A DNA stretch of 64,000 nucleotides from contig LLKB01000005.1 of the NCBI GenBank assembly GCA_001414325.1, positions 1,112,441-1,176,440 of the forward strand. The letters are read 5' to 3'. The number at the start of each line of letters is the position of its first letter. Position 1 is the first letter of the stretch. The notes under the pieces were generated by a model. It ran no database searches. It was not told the origin of the DNA and worked only from the letters and a program-made list of their open reading frames with translations. Positions 1-8,702 of this stretch are shown here, in pieces. This DNA comes from Butyribacter intestini. Lineage in GTDB: Bacteria > Bacillota > Clostridia > Lachnospirales > Lachnospiraceae. Both the position numbers and the translations under genes were made by a program.

Positions 1-275
1 AGATTTTCGTTAGCATCCCAGTAAAATCTCTTATTCAATACTCCTGATACAAATTCATCATCAAGATATATATGTCCATCCTCATATAATGCTTTATTTT
101 TATTTATATTTTCTTCAGCTATGACCGTATAACCTTTTTCACTTTCCCCGTAATACTCTGCGAGATTCATATAATCATTGCACGGCATATTTTTCTTTAT
201 GATAAAAACTGCCGCAACTATAATAAAGATTCCTACCGTAAATATAAGTGGTAATACTAATTTTTTATTTTTCAT
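1..275 (-). CDS. Surface glycoside hydrolase (family 18-like), N-terminal part, runs off window
   Basis: Only the first 91 codons lie inside the window; the gene continues beyond base 1. The ATG (complement of 273-275) has an AAAGG ribosome site about 9 bases upstream. A short Lys-rich start is followed by one hydrophobic segment (about residues 6-23), so the protein is probably membrane anchored or secreted. Downstream come YYGE, ALYEDGHIYLDDEFV and RFYWDANEN, a pattern I associate with the N-terminal copper-amine-oxidase-N-like region of Lachnospiraceae proteins annotated as family 18 glycosidases. The catalytic domain is outside the window, so the enzyme name is an inference from this N-terminal pattern alone. 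Confidence 0.5.
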   Translation of the reverse strand, partial: MKNKKLVLPLIFTVGIFIIVAAVFIIKKNMPCNDYMNLAEYYGESEKGYTVIAEENINKNKALYEDGHIYLDDEFVSGVLNKRFYWDANEN

Positions 276-695
276 AAGCGATACCTTTCTTTTATAATCA
301 CTAATTTTTCTATAATTCGATTATCATACCCTCTTAACTATATTTTGTTACCGTTCACACCTCAGAGCTAACAACAACTTCTTTTTCCGTTCATTCAGAT
401 ATAATCCTCATATATCAGTATATCACTTATGTTTTTTTGAGTAAAGGCACATATAAAAATCATACAATGCAGCCTTTTAACCCATCCGTTACAAAGGCTG
501 CATTTTTTAATTACCATTTTCTTATTTGATATTAACTTTTGTTTATCATCATTTCACAATTATTATTGTGCATTTTCCTGCACATATTATGTTTGTGTAA
601 CACACAAACCCGACATTTTTTACAATAAAAACTTACAACTCATACTATGTATAATGGAGTGGGGATATCCGAATATAAAGCTTCAACCCCCTTAT
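276..695. other. Intergenic region with one hairpin terminator
   Basis: This stretch separates two leftward genes. The part next to base 276 is the leader of the partial surface-protein gene. It holds the terminator-like hairpin at 467-508 and AT-rich sequence without a convincing ORF or RNA gene. Confidence 0.6.
467..508. terminator. Hairpin terminator
   Basis: Arms AATGCAGCCTTT (about 466-477) and AAAGGCTGCATT (493-504) pair perfectly around a 15-base loop. The T run follows on the plus strand (503-508), with a weaker T-rich stretch on the minus strand. It lies downstream of the leftward small gene at 696-920, so it probably ends that transcript, although the better T tract faces the other way. 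Confidence 0.6.
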
Positions 696-920
696 TTATA
701 AACGATTAAATTCGACCTGCACAATCTTACCCTTGTCATCACTGACATAATCTTCCATATAATAATTGTCCTCTCTGACATGATCAATTACTTCAGAACT
801 TTCTCCCGTATAAAACATCCCATCTATCTTAACTTCAACCCCATATAATGACCACTTTGAAGCTTCAGCTAAAATCCATGCTGTTGTTCTATCCTCTCTC
901 TCTTCTGAGTCATTCCTCAT
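696..920 (-). CDS. Small protein of unknown function (74 aa)
   Basis: A 74-residue ORF with a strong ribosome site (AGGAGG, 7 bases before the ATG), which is the main reason to call it real. It is charged and acidic with no signal peptide or membrane segment: RNDSEEREDRTTAW at the start, then a compact stretch GVEVKIDGMFYTGESSEV and an acidic centre (REDNYYMEDYVSDD). I do not recognise the family with certainty; small cytosolic proteins of this build are common in Lachnospiraceae. Both neighbours are separated by long non-coding stretches, so it is probably monocistronic. Confidence 0.55.
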   Translation of the reverse strand: MRNDSEEREDRTTAWILAEASKWSLYGVEVKIDGMFYTGESSEVIDHVREDNYYMEDYVSDDKGKIVQVEFNRL

Positions 921-1376
921 TTTACCAACCTCCTAAGTCACTTCTAATTTTAAAATGGACATACAGCTATATAATTATCTGACTGCTTTGTAAGCATTTG
1001 TCTGGCACCGTCCGCATTATAAATACAAACAGCAGCACTTGTTGTGATTTAACGTCAATTTTCCCTGTCCACCTTTACCATCTCCAGATCAACGATTCAA
1101 AAAAGCATCTGGTAAAACGCATATCATTGTCAAACCTTATCGTATATAAATATTAAATGAATTTTCTTTTTATCAGTGCCGCCTATATGACTCTAACCGG
1201 CAACATTAAATTTTTTCATTTGCCCTCTTCCTATAAACTCACCTCCAATCAAATGATCGTCTCTCTGTGCTGACTATTATATGATGACATTTTATACATT
1301 TTCAACACAAAAATCACCGTATTATCAACAAATCTGTCCTCAATTTTTTGATACATTTGCACAGAAAAAAATGTGA

Positions 1377-1403
1377 TTTAATGAGATTTACTAAGATTTC
1401 AAA
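1377..1403. repeat. 27-bp intergenic repeat, copy 1
   Basis: The run starting TTTAATGAGATTTACTAAGA matches 37088-37114 at 26 of 27 positions. Both copies lie in long AT-rich non-coding DNA. No dyad symmetry is obvious, so it may be a protein binding site or a trace of a mobile sequence. Confidence 0.6.
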
Positions 1404-1617
1404 AATGTGTTTAAAAATATGCAAAAAATTCTAGTATTTATTATTAACTTTTTACAAATCATATTCACAAACACATTCTTACTTATTAAAACACTCCGCT
1501 CTCACTCATATCATATAATGATGTTGAGAGTAAAAATTATTTTGCCCATAATCAGATAAATGGTGATTTTTTCTCTTATATATACGATAAAATAAGTATT
1601 CTGCCGCCTTTAAATTA

Positions 1618-1646
1618 TTGACTTGAACACGATATTAACCTATAAT
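1618..1646 (+). promoter_or_regulatory. Sigma-A promoter of mecA
   Basis: TTGACT (1618-1623), a 17-base spacer and TATAAT (1641-1646) form a near-consensus promoter 54 bases before the mecA start codon. Confidence 0.8.
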
Positions 1647-1699
1647 TTAACTATAAGAATACTTATAAAATAAATTTTGTTTAGAAAGGGAGTGAGCCT

Positions 1700-2509
1700 A
1701 TGCGAATTGAAAAAATCAATGATAATCAAATCCGTTGTACACTCAATAAAAAAGACTTATCCGACAGAGAACTTCGTATCAGCGAACTTGCATACGGAAC
1801 AGATAAAGCCAAGGCTCTATTTCGTGACATGGTGCAGCAGGCATCCTACGAATTCGGCTTTGAAGCTGAAAACATCCCACTCATGATAGAAGCGATTCCA
1901 ATGTATCCTGATACCCTAGTTCTGTTAATCACAAAGGTTGAAGATCCTGATGAACTCGACACAAGATTTTCAACTTTTTCAGAATCACCTGATAGCGAAG
2001 ATTATGAATCTGCAGGTGAATTTACATTTGATGATGATGACGAAGCAGATTTTGACGATGATGAGGATATTTATGAGCTCGCCGGCAACATAAGCTCTGA
2101 TGACGAGGAAATACCTCTTGAGCCAACTTCATCATATGACCGGAACACCGACTTCATCTCATTGTCAGAAGCATTGGGTATGGAGCCACGCCCAAAGAAC
2201 ACCGATAAAAAAGTTCCGGTAAATGTCGCAAGGATTTTCTCCTTTAAATCGATAAATGACATTTCATTATTAGCAGATAATCTTTACCATATATATACAA
2301 GTGAGAACACTTTGTATAAAAATGATAAAACCGGGGAATATATTCTTATCATGCAGCAGGGCAGCTTATCACCTGAATCATTTAACAGAATATGCAATCT
2401 TGCCAACGAATATGGCACACAGCTAAAAAATGTTCCTGCAAGTATTTCTTATTTTGAAGAACATTTTGAACCTCTTATAAAATATGATGCTTTGCAAAAG
2501 CTCGTTTAA
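1700..2509 (+). CDS. mecA: Adaptor protein MecA
   Basis: MecA proteins deliver substrates to the ClpC/ClpP protease in the cytosol. The 269-aa protein has the typical build: an N-terminal domain (about 1-90) beginning MRIEKINDNQIRCTL with the LxxRxLRISELAYGT and ALFRDMVQQA motifs, a long Asp/Glu-rich linker (about 100-150), and a C-terminal domain (about 175-269) with IFSFKSINDISLLA and SYFEEHFEPLI. The start follows a GGGAG ribosome site and a clear promoter. It stands alone before the ferredoxin gene, which has its own promoter. The acidic linker is longer than in Bacillus MecA (about 218 aa in total), which is common in Clostridia. Confidence 0.93.
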   Translation: MRIEKINDNQIRCTLNKKDLSDRELRISELAYGTDKAKALFRDMVQQASYEFGFEAENIPLMIEAIPMYPDTLVLLITKVEDPDELDTRFSTFSESPDSEDYESAGEFTFDDDDEADFDDDEDIYELAGNISSDDEEIPLEPTSSYDRNTDFISLSEALGMEPRPKNTDKKVPVNVARIFSFKSINDISLLADNLYHIYTSENTLYKNDKTGEYILIMQQGSLSPESFNRICNLANEYGTQLKNVPASISYFEEHFEPLIKYDALQKLV

Positions 2510-2580
2510 GTTGTATTATGTCGCTACCCAAAGTTCACTCAAACTAACTATTTTTCCTTTATTTTCAGTGCTTTCAGGGG

Positions 2581-2609
2581 TTGTCAAAAATAAAAAACTG
2601 CGTTATAAT
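2581..2609 (+). promoter_or_regulatory. Sigma-A promoter of the ferredoxin gene
   Basis: TTGTCA (2581-2586), a 17-base spacer and TATAAT (2604-2609), 34 bases before the ferredoxin ATG. Confidence 0.8.
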
Positions 2610-2642
2610 GAATGCACAAAATCAATAAGGAGGGACAACAAA

Positions 2643-2813
2643 ATGGCATATGTAATTAGTGATGATTGTGTTAGCTGTGGAGCTTGTGCTGGCGGATGTC
2701 CAGTAGGCGCTATTTCTGAAGGAGATGCTCATTACCAGATTGATGCAGATACATGTATCGAATGTGGTGCTTGTGCAGGAACATGCCCTTCAGGTGCTAT
2801 TTCACAGGAGTAA
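2643..2813 (+). CDS. 2[4Fe-4S] ferredoxin (56 aa)
   Basis: A small clostridial-type ferredoxin, a soluble low-potential electron carrier for enzymes such as pyruvate:ferredoxin oxidoreductase and hydrogenase. Two cysteine motifs are visible, CVSCGACAGGCP and CIECGACAGTCP, each CxxCxxCxxxCP, enough to hold two 4Fe-4S clusters. The true start is the ATG at 2643 behind GGAGG; a longer reading upstream has no support. The gene has its own promoter and is followed by a terminator, so it is monocistronic. Length matches the family (about 55 aa). Confidence 0.95.
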   Translation: MAYVISDDCVSCGACAGGCPVGAISEGDAHYQIDADTCIECGACAGTCPSGAISQE

Positions 2814-2880
2814 TTTTATCCGGAAACTTGTTTTTAAAACAACGATTTCTATTGACGAATTTTTTTACTTTATGTAAAAT

Positions 2881-2931
2881 AAAGCTGCTGGTAAAGGAGT
2901 TTTTCTCCCGTACAGTAGCTTTTTCGTTTTT
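2881..2931 (+). terminator. Rho-independent terminator after ferredoxin
   Basis: AAAGCTGCTG (2881-2890) pairs with CAGTAGCTTT (about 2913-2922) with one mismatch, a nested GGAG/CTCC helps close the loop, and a T-rich tail follows. Confidence 0.8.
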
Positions 2932-2963
2932 AATAATATTTTTTCAAAGGAGATCAGACTATT

Positions 2964-3170
2964 ATGACAGAGAGAATTTCTAAAGATATGATAATTGCAG
3001 ATATGCTTAAAGTCGATGCCGGTATCGCTGCTATCCTTATGGCTTCAGGTATGCATTGTATAGGATGCCCATCAGCTCAGGGTGAATCACTTGAAGAAGC
3101 TGCTATGGTTCACGGACTTAACGCAGACGAGCTTGTAGCTAATGTTAATGATTATCTTTCAAAGAAATAA
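2964..3170 (+). CDS. DUF1858 domain protein (68 aa)
   Basis: A whole small protein made of the DUF1858 domain, seen alone or fused to hybrid-cluster/ScdA-type proteins. The family motif is clear: ITKDMIIADML-like start, then GIAAILMASGMHCIGCPSAQGESLEEAA with the conserved CxxC pair (CIGC). The role of the domain is not established; binding of a redox cofactor or metal through the two cysteines is plausible. An AAAGGAG ribosome site precedes the ATG. It sits between two terminators, beside the ferredoxin, which fits a redox-linked role but does not prove it. Confidence 0.88.
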   Translation: MTERISKDMIIADMLKVDAGIAAILMASGMHCIGCPSAQGESLEEAAMVHGLNADELVANVNDYLSKK

Positions 3171-3201
3171 TTACTTGGCAAAATAAAGCTAAACATAATG
3201 T

Positions 3202-3240
3202 GGGTGTTTCTTGAAGGCAATTCAAGAAACACCCCCTTAT
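3202..3240. terminator. Hairpin terminator between convergent genes
   Basis: GGGTGTTTCTTGAA (3202-3215) and its exact complement (3221-3234) form a 14-bp stem with a 5-base loop, followed by a modest T-rich tail on the plus strand. It probably serves both the DUF1858 gene and the convergent regulator gene. Confidence 0.85.
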
Positions 3241-3255
3241 TTTAAACAACAATTC

Positions 3256-4344
3256 TTATTTTCTTTCCTCGATTGCAAACCTTTCAAACTTATCACGAAC
3301 CTGTTTGAAAGTTTCCAAAAGCTTTGGCGAAAATGTTCCACATTCACCATTCATTATCATATTAAATGCTTTTTCATTAGAAAAGGCATCTTTATAACAT
3401 CTCTCATTTATGAGAGCATCATATACATCGGCAAGCGAAACAAGCTGTGCTGATACCGGTATCTCATCCCCCTTTAAACCATCAGGATAACCTTTTCCAT
3501 CGTATCTCTCATGATGATAGCGGATTATATCATAACATATCTGTTTAAGTTCCTCGCTCTGTTCAAGATTAACCGCCTGAATAAGTTCACAACCCTTTAC
3601 CGTATGTAGTTTCATATATTCAAATTCTTCTTTTGTAAGTCTGCCCGGTTTCAAGAGAATTTTGTCAGGTATTGATATTTTTCCAAGGTCATGTAAAGCA
3701 CTTGCCTCGACTATATTATCTATCATTTCATCCGTAAGGTTATACTCAGGATACAGTTCTTTGAACTTCTCGGCAAGAATCTTAGTATATCCTTTAACCC
3801 TCATAATATGCTCGCCACTCTCAAGATTTCTAAACTCTACTATCGTACCAAGCATATCCAAAATGTCTTTATTTAATTTTTCTACTCTTTCTTTCTGTTT
3901 CTCTAATTTTTCATATGCTTTTCTCAAAACAGCAGTCTGTTCCTGAACCTGTTGTTCAAGATGATTTTTATAAACATATATATTTATCATGTTCTGAACA
4001 CGCTTACGGACTATCGATGTCTTAAAAGGTCGTCCTATAAAGTCAAATACCCCATACTTAAAACAGATATTTTCATTTTCGGCACTTATCTCCGAACTAA
4101 TTATCATTACGGGAACTTTCTTCATAATTCCTTTTTTCGACAATTCCTCTATAACACCAAATCCATTAATCTCTGGCATAATAAGATCCAAAAGGATACC
4201 GTCTATCTGCTCCTTATGTTCTATCATTTTCAATGCTTTTTTGCCATTTTCTGCTTCTAATATGTCATATTCATCCTTAAGCATTTCTTTTAATAATTCT
4301 CTATTTATATATGAATCGTCAACAATAAGAATTTTATACCTCAT
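3256..4344 (-). CDS. Response regulator with HD-GYP cyclic-di-GMP phosphodiesterase domain
   Basis: A two-component output protein (362 aa) predicted to break down cyclic-di-GMP. An N-terminal REC domain carries the acidic pair near residue 9, the phospho-acceptor Asp53 (GILLDLIMPE) and the switch Lys108 (GRPFK). A short coiled region (about 125-165) leads to an HD-GYP domain with the HD pair His218-Asp219 (ALHDLGK), paired histidines near 277 (YHHERYDG) and GYP at 285-287. The HxxH/HD/GYP set looks intact, so it should be active. An Hpt gene lies just upstream on the same strand, suggesting a phosphorelay partner; the histidine kinase is not in the window. Confidence 0.9.
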   Translation of the reverse strand: MRYKILIVDDSYINRELLKEMLKDEYDILEAENGKKALKMIEHKEQIDGILLDLIMPEINGFGVIEELSKKGIMKKVPVMIISSEISAENENICFKYGVFDFIGRPFKTSIVRKRVQNMINIYVYKNHLEQQVQEQTAVLRKAYEKLEKQKERVEKLNKDILDMLGTIVEFRNLESGEHIMRVKGYTKILAEKFKELYPEYNLTDEMIDNIVEASALHDLGKISIPDKILLKPGRLTKEEFEYMKLHTVKGCELIQAVNLEQSEELKQICYDIIRYHHERYDGKGYPDGLKGDEIPVSAQLVSLADVYDALINERCYKDAFSNEKAFNMIMNGECGTFSPKLLETFKQVRDKFERFAIEERK

Positions 4345-4469
4345 ATATGTTTTCCTTTCTGACTACTCCAGTCAAGCCTGCTCTATCCTAAACTCTTTAT
4401 GATAACACCAACAAAACCTGTTATTGTCCTCACGCAAAATGCAGACGCAAACTAATTTCCTGTTGTCGT

Positions 4470-4826
4470 TTATCCCTCATTCTGAAGTTCTCTTATCGTT
4501 TCTATCATACTCTCATATTTTTCCTTAACAGCCTCAAATAATGGCTCTGTACCCTCCGTACTATGCCCTCTGAGTTTCTCCGTTAATTCTGAACTAAGCT
4601 CATTCAGTCCGTTAAAACCAAGATTTAAACAGACTCCCTTTAAAGTATGAGCTGCACGAAATGCCTTTTCTCCATCATTTTCCTCAAGCCCCGCTTTTAA
4701 CTGTTCAAAGCTTGGATCATTCAGAAAACTTATGGCAAATCTATTTACCATTGCCTCACTTCCAAATCTTGAAAGAATTTCCTGATAATCTTCTCCCATT
4801 TTTTCGTAACATTCCTGTACTGTCAT
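4470..4826 (-). CDS. Histidine phosphotransfer (Hpt) domain protein
   Basis: A free-standing 118-aa Hpt protein, an intermediate that passes phosphate between receiver domains. The key motif AAHTLKGVCLNLG contains His60, the expected phospho-site. It is all helical in composition with no membrane segment. The HD-GYP regulator starts about 125 bases downstream on the same strand, so the two may form one relay module. The start follows a GGGAG ribosome site. Confidence 0.88.
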   Translation of the reverse strand: MTVQECYEKMGEDYQEILSRFGSEAMVNRFAISFLNDPSFEQLKAGLEENDGEKAFRAAHTLKGVCLNLGFNGLNELSSELTEKLRGHSTEGTEPLFEAVKEKYESMIETIRELQNEG

Positions 4827-5098
4827 AATAATTCATCTCCCTTAATATCCCTTTTACTAATTTGCCATAAAATCATGTCATAAGCACAAAAGGGTGGTAC
4901 ATTGTCAAATAACAATATATCACCCTTACTTTATTGATTGCATATAAACAGTATATTTCACAACATTTATAATTTAGTATCAGTTTATAATACATCGTCT
5001 TTCTTTTTAAGTCCATGATGTATTAAAAAGCTTATTTATAATATATTATGTTAGCATAAATATACATCTCTTTCAATATTAGCAATCTCCCTATAAGA

Positions 5099-6082
5099 CT
5101 ATAAATTCGGCATATTACAACTGTAATTATTCAAAAAAACAATAATATCTTCTTTCTGTGGCATTACCTTTAATGCTCCTCTTTTTGTCGTAATAATCGA
5201 CGATGCTGCACTGGCAAATTTAAGCATATGTAAAATATCGGATTCTGTAAGATTATTTAATCCTTTTTCAAGAACACTGTTTAAAACACATGCCATAAAT
5301 GTATCTCCGGCTCCGGTTGTCTCCACTGTATCTTTCCTTATAAAGGCTTTTTGGCAAAAGCTCTGTCCTTTATAATATGCAATGCTTCCGTTTTTTCCTT
5401 GTGTAGCACAAATCAATGCCGGCTGATATTTTTTCAGAATTTTTTTCACTCCTTTCTCAATATCAGCTTCTTCTGTAAGAAAACTAATCTCATCATCTGA
5501 TATTTTTAAAACATCACATTTACTTATCCCATACCACATCTGTTCTTTTGCTTTTTCCAAATCATCCCATAAAGGTGGACGCAGATTTGGATCAAATGAT
5601 ATAACAGCTCCGAAATCTTTAGCTTTATCTAATGCATACTTTGTTGTTTCTGCTATTTTTTCTTCCGTCATTGAAAGTGTCCCAAAGTGAAAAATTCTTG
5701 TATTATCAAGTAAGCTTTCATTAATCTCTTTTTTTCTAAGCATCATGTCAGCTCCTGGGCTACGGTAAAACGAAAAATCCCTGTCACCATCTTCTTTTGT
5801 ATGAACAAATGCAAGCGTTGTATGAACTTCACCATCAAGAATAATGTTATCTGTATTTATTCCCTGTTCTTTCACAATATCTCTAAGCATTTTTCCAAAA
5901 TTATCATTGCCAACTTTTCCTATAAAAGCTGTTTTTTTGCCAAGTCTCTGTAACATCGACAATACATTACACGGAGCTCCTCCCGGATTTGCTTCAAGCA
6001 AAGCATTTCCCTGACTGCTCATACCATTTTCAGTAAAATCTACAAGCAGTTCTCCTAATGCAACTACATCATACTTTTTCAT
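5099..6082 (-). CDS. scrK: Fructokinase (PfkB/ribokinase family)
   Basis: Phosphorylates fructose with ATP to fructose-6-phosphate. The 327-aa protein begins VVALGELLVDF and has GGAPCNV (about 35-41) and the C-terminal PfkB signature around TTGAGDTFMACVL (about 264-276) with the catalytic Asp. It is the last gene of the sucrose operon, 11 bases after the GH32 gene, and has an AGGAGG ribosome site. Context makes fructose from sucrose or fructo-oligosaccharides the likely substrate. Specificity within PfkB is inferred from the neighbours. Confidence 0.9.
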   Translation of the reverse strand: MKKYDVVALGELLVDFTENGMSSQGNALLEANPGGAPCNVLSMLQRLGKKTAFIGKVGNDNFGKMLRDIVKEQGINTDNIILDGEVHTTLAFVHTKEDGDRDFSFYRSPGADMMLRKKEINESLLDNTRIFHFGTLSMTEEKIAETTKYALDKAKDFGAVISFDPNLRPPLWDDLEKAKEQMWYGISKCDVLKISDDEISFLTEEADIEKGVKKILKKYQPALICATQGKNGSIAYYKGQSFCQKAFIRKDTVETTGAGDTFMACVLNSVLEKGLNNLTESDILHMLKFASAASSIITTKRGALKVMPQKEDIIVFLNNYSCNMPNL

Positions 6083-6093
6083 TTAAAGCCCTC

Positions 6094-7548
6094 CTATCTT
6101 ACAGATATACCATGCTTTTCAATATTTATAACTGCAGTGTTATTACATTCAAAACTTATCTCATCAGCCTCAACAGGTGTATAATAAGTCATACTTAACA
6201 CTTGCGAACCATCATTTACAAATATTTCTACTGAATATTTATCAAAAATAACTCGAAGCTTTAAACTTTGCTTTGGATATCTCACTTTTACTTTTCTTGT
6301 ACCTATTGTATCACGATTCATTCCGGAATAAAGTCTGTTTATTTCAATTTCATTTTTACTCTTATCATAAATTATACTCGAACTAAATTTATCATTCTTT
6401 GCAAAATTTATTTTAAATTCATCATAATCACCATCTTTAATTTCAACTGTCATATCAAGGACACGCCCGTTTATCTTTGGAAAACTGCACTCTCCCTCTA
6501 CTGTTTGCTCCACATAGTTAATAGAATCCGTATAATATTTTTTTATCTCTCTTACAGGATTTTGTATAATTCTTCCATCTATCAGCTTTATCTCCCTTGG
6601 AATAGTCATCATACATGACCATTTTTGTTTAAAAGGTCTTATATTTGAATCCCAAGACTGCATCCAGCCTATCATTACTCTTCTTCCATCAGGCATGAGC
6701 GTAGTCTGCGGTGCATAAAAATCAATGCCATCATCTAATGCATAAACTTTATTATAATCAAATTTATGCATATCTCTATCATAATTTCCAATAAAATATA
6801 CTGAATTATTTCCATTATGAAATTCATCATCAGCACACATATCCTGAGGAGATGCTATCAATATATATTGTCCATTTATCTCAAAGAAATCAGGACACTC
6901 CCACATTGTTCCATATTTTCCGGTAACATCCTCTGCCAATACAGAAACATATCTCCAATCATACATATCTTTCGAGTGGAACAAAACAACCTGAGGTTTA
7001 CCATCATTTGTTTTATTTCCAACAACAAGATAATATCCATCATCCTCTTTCCAGACTTTAGGATCCCTAAAATGTTCACGACTAAAATTCTGTGGCATGA
7101 TTTCTCCATTTATAGCCGGGTTATTCTCTATTTTTTTATAACTTTTTCCATCCCCTAAAGCAACGCATTGATTTTGATATTCATTTTTTTTACCGTCATT
7201 TTCTTCATGAGTTACACCTGTATATACCAGCATATGACCTTCATCTGTTTCTATAGCAGAACCCGAAAAGCATCCGTCCATATCATATTTCATATCAGGA
7301 GCCAATGCAACCGGATAATATTCCCACTTTATTAAATCACTGCTGACACAATGTCCCCAATGCATAGGTCCCCATTCTTTACTATACGGATGAAACTGAT
7401 AGAACAAATGTACCATGCCCTCATAATACGAAAAACCATTTGGATCATTTATCCATCCAACCTGTGGGGCCACATGAAATTCCGGCAATTCTTTATAATC
7501 TACCTTATTTTTTTCTATATAATCATTTGCTTTTTTTAACTTATCCAT
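6094..7548 (-). CDS. Family 32 glycoside hydrolase (sucrose / beta-fructoside hydrolase)
   Basis: Hydrolyses terminal beta-fructofuranosyl bonds, here most likely sucrose or short fructans. The three catalytic motifs are present: WINDPNG at 32-38 with nucleophile Asp35, FRDP with Asp162 (transition-state stabiliser) and WECPD with acid/base Glu217. The five-bladed propeller region is followed by the usual beta-sandwich (about 350-484). There is no signal peptide, so it acts inside the cell. The transporter beside it is an ABC importer and not a PTS, so the substrate probably arrives unphosphorylated and this is a sucrose hydrolase rather than strictly a sucrose-6-phosphate hydrolase. Length (484 aa) is typical. 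Confidence 0.93.
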   Translation of the reverse strand: MDKLKKANDYIEKNKVDYKELPEFHVAPQVGWINDPNGFSYYEGMVHLFYQFHPYSKEWGPMHWGHCVSSDLIKWEYYPVALAPDMKYDMDGCFSGSAIETDEGHMLVYTGVTHEENDGKKNEYQNQCVALGDGKSYKKIENNPAINGEIMPQNFSREHFRDPKVWKEDDGYYLVVGNKTNDGKPQVVLFHSKDMYDWRYVSVLAEDVTGKYGTMWECPDFFEINGQYILIASPQDMCADDEFHNGNNSVYFIGNYDRDMHKFDYNKVYALDDGIDFYAPQTTLMPDGRRVMIGWMQSWDSNIRPFKQKWSCMMTIPREIKLIDGRIIQNPVREIKKYYTDSINYVEQTVEGECSFPKINGRVLDMTVEIKDGDYDEFKINFAKNDKFSSSIIYDKSKNEIEINRLYSGMNRDTIGTRKVKVRYPKQSLKLRVIFDKYSVEIFVNDGSQVLSMTYYTPVEADEISFECNNTAVINIEKHGISVR

Positions 7549-7575
7549 AAAAACCTCATTTCTACTATTGTCAAG

Positions 7576-7611
7576 CAGATATTCTCAATCCGCTTTGCTG
7601 CTTTCTCATAA
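7576..7611. repeat. 36-bp dispersed repeat, copy 1
   Basis: Lies between the GH32 and ABC ATPase genes, slightly entering the 3' end of the latter. It matches 28320-28355 at 30 of 36 positions; shorter relatives occur at 38383-38408 and 62263-62289. Confidence 0.5.
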
Positions 7612-8700
7612 TACTATTGCATCTTCCGTCACCTTGTCAAAGAAATGCATTCTATGTGGTACAAAAACAAATTCTATTTCCTCACCAACATCAGACACCT
7701 CATATTTTGAAACTCTTGCTACAGATGATGAACCTCCAAATTCAAAATAAAGATTATTTTCATTTCCCATAATTTCAGTATTGTCAATAACTGCTCTCTG
7801 TTTATTTTCTTTAAATATGTCAAGATTTTGAGGATCAAACTTTATATCCTCACCGCGTATTCCAAGAATCACTTCCTTATAATTCCTTAATTTGTCAGCC
7901 ATTTCATCATTTAATACCATACTGTTTCCATCTGTAAAAGAAATCTTATTTCCATCAACTTTAACATTGTAGAAGTTCATCTGTGGGGAACCAATAAAAC
8001 CTGCAACAAATTTATTAACCGGATGTTCGTACAGTTCCATTGGCTTTCCTATCTGCTGAACAATACCATCCTTCATAATAACAATTCTGTCTGCCATAGT
8101 CATAGCTTCCACTTGATCATGCGTTACATAAATCGTCGTGCTGCCAAGATTGCGGTGTAATTTGCTAATCTCATTTCTCATGCTTACACGAAGTTTTGCA
8201 TCAAGATTTGAGAGCGGCTCATCCATAAGAAATACTTTCTGGTCTTTTACGATTGCACGTCCTAAAGCAACTCTCTGTCTTTGACCACCTGAAAGATTTT
8301 TAGGTTTACGGTAGCGATATTCAGAAAGCCCTAAAATCTCTATAGCCCAATCTACTTTCCGCTTTATCTCATCTGCCGGAACTTTCATATTTTTAAGTCC
8401 ATAACTTATGTTTTTTTCGACTGTCATATGCGGATACAGTGCATAGTTCTGAAACACCATAGAAATTCCTCTGTCTCTAGGAGCTACTTCATTCATCTTT
8501 TTTCCATCAATATAAAGTTCTCCACTTGTAATATCCTCGAATCCTGCAATCATACGCAATGTAGTCGATTTTCCACATCCTGATGGACCTACAAATGCTA
8601 TAAATTCCTTTTCATCTATTTTAAGATTAAAATCTGTCACTGCCTTTTTATTCGTATTTGCATACTGTTTACAAACATTCTTTAACTCAATAAAACTCAT
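7606..8700 (-). CDS. ABC transporter ATP-binding subunit, MsmK/UgpC type
   Basis: Energises the sugar importer encoded just upstream. The 364-aa protein has Walker A GPSGCGKST (about 37-45), Q-loop, signature LSGGQRQRVALGRAI (about 135) and Walker B VFLMDEPLSNLDAK, followed by the C-terminal OB/TOBE regulatory domain (about 240-364) typical of the MalK/MsmK branch. It is translated 2 bases after the second permease gene. In other Firmicutes one such ATPase can serve several sugar importers; whether this one does cannot be seen here. Confidence 0.92.
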   Translation of the reverse strand: MSFIELKNVCKQYANTNKKAVTDFNLKIDEKEFIAFVGPSGCGKSTTLRMIAGFEDITSGELYIDGKKMNEVAPRDRGISMVFQNYALYPHMTVEKNISYGLKNMKVPADEIKRKVDWAIEILGLSEYRYRKPKNLSGGQRQRVALGRAIVKDQKVFLMDEPLSNLDAKLRVSMRNEISKLHRNLGSTTIYVTHDQVEAMTMADRIVIMKDGIVQQIGKPMELYEHPVNKFVAGFIGSPQMNFYNVKVDGNKISFTDGNSMVLNDEMADKLRNYKEVILGIRGEDIKFDPQNLDIFKENKQRAVIDNTEIMGNENNLYFEFGGSSSVARVSKYEVSDVGEEIEFVFVPHRMHFFDKVTEDAIVL

Positions 8701-8702
8701 AA

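Larger units (their letters stand above)
921..1699. other. Long intergenic region upstream of mecA
   Basis: About 780 bases without a supported gene. It holds the leader of the small leftward gene, a 27-base repeat (1377-1403) found again near 37.1 kb, and the mecA promoter at 1618-1646. No RNA gene or riboswitch was recognised. Confidence 0.6.
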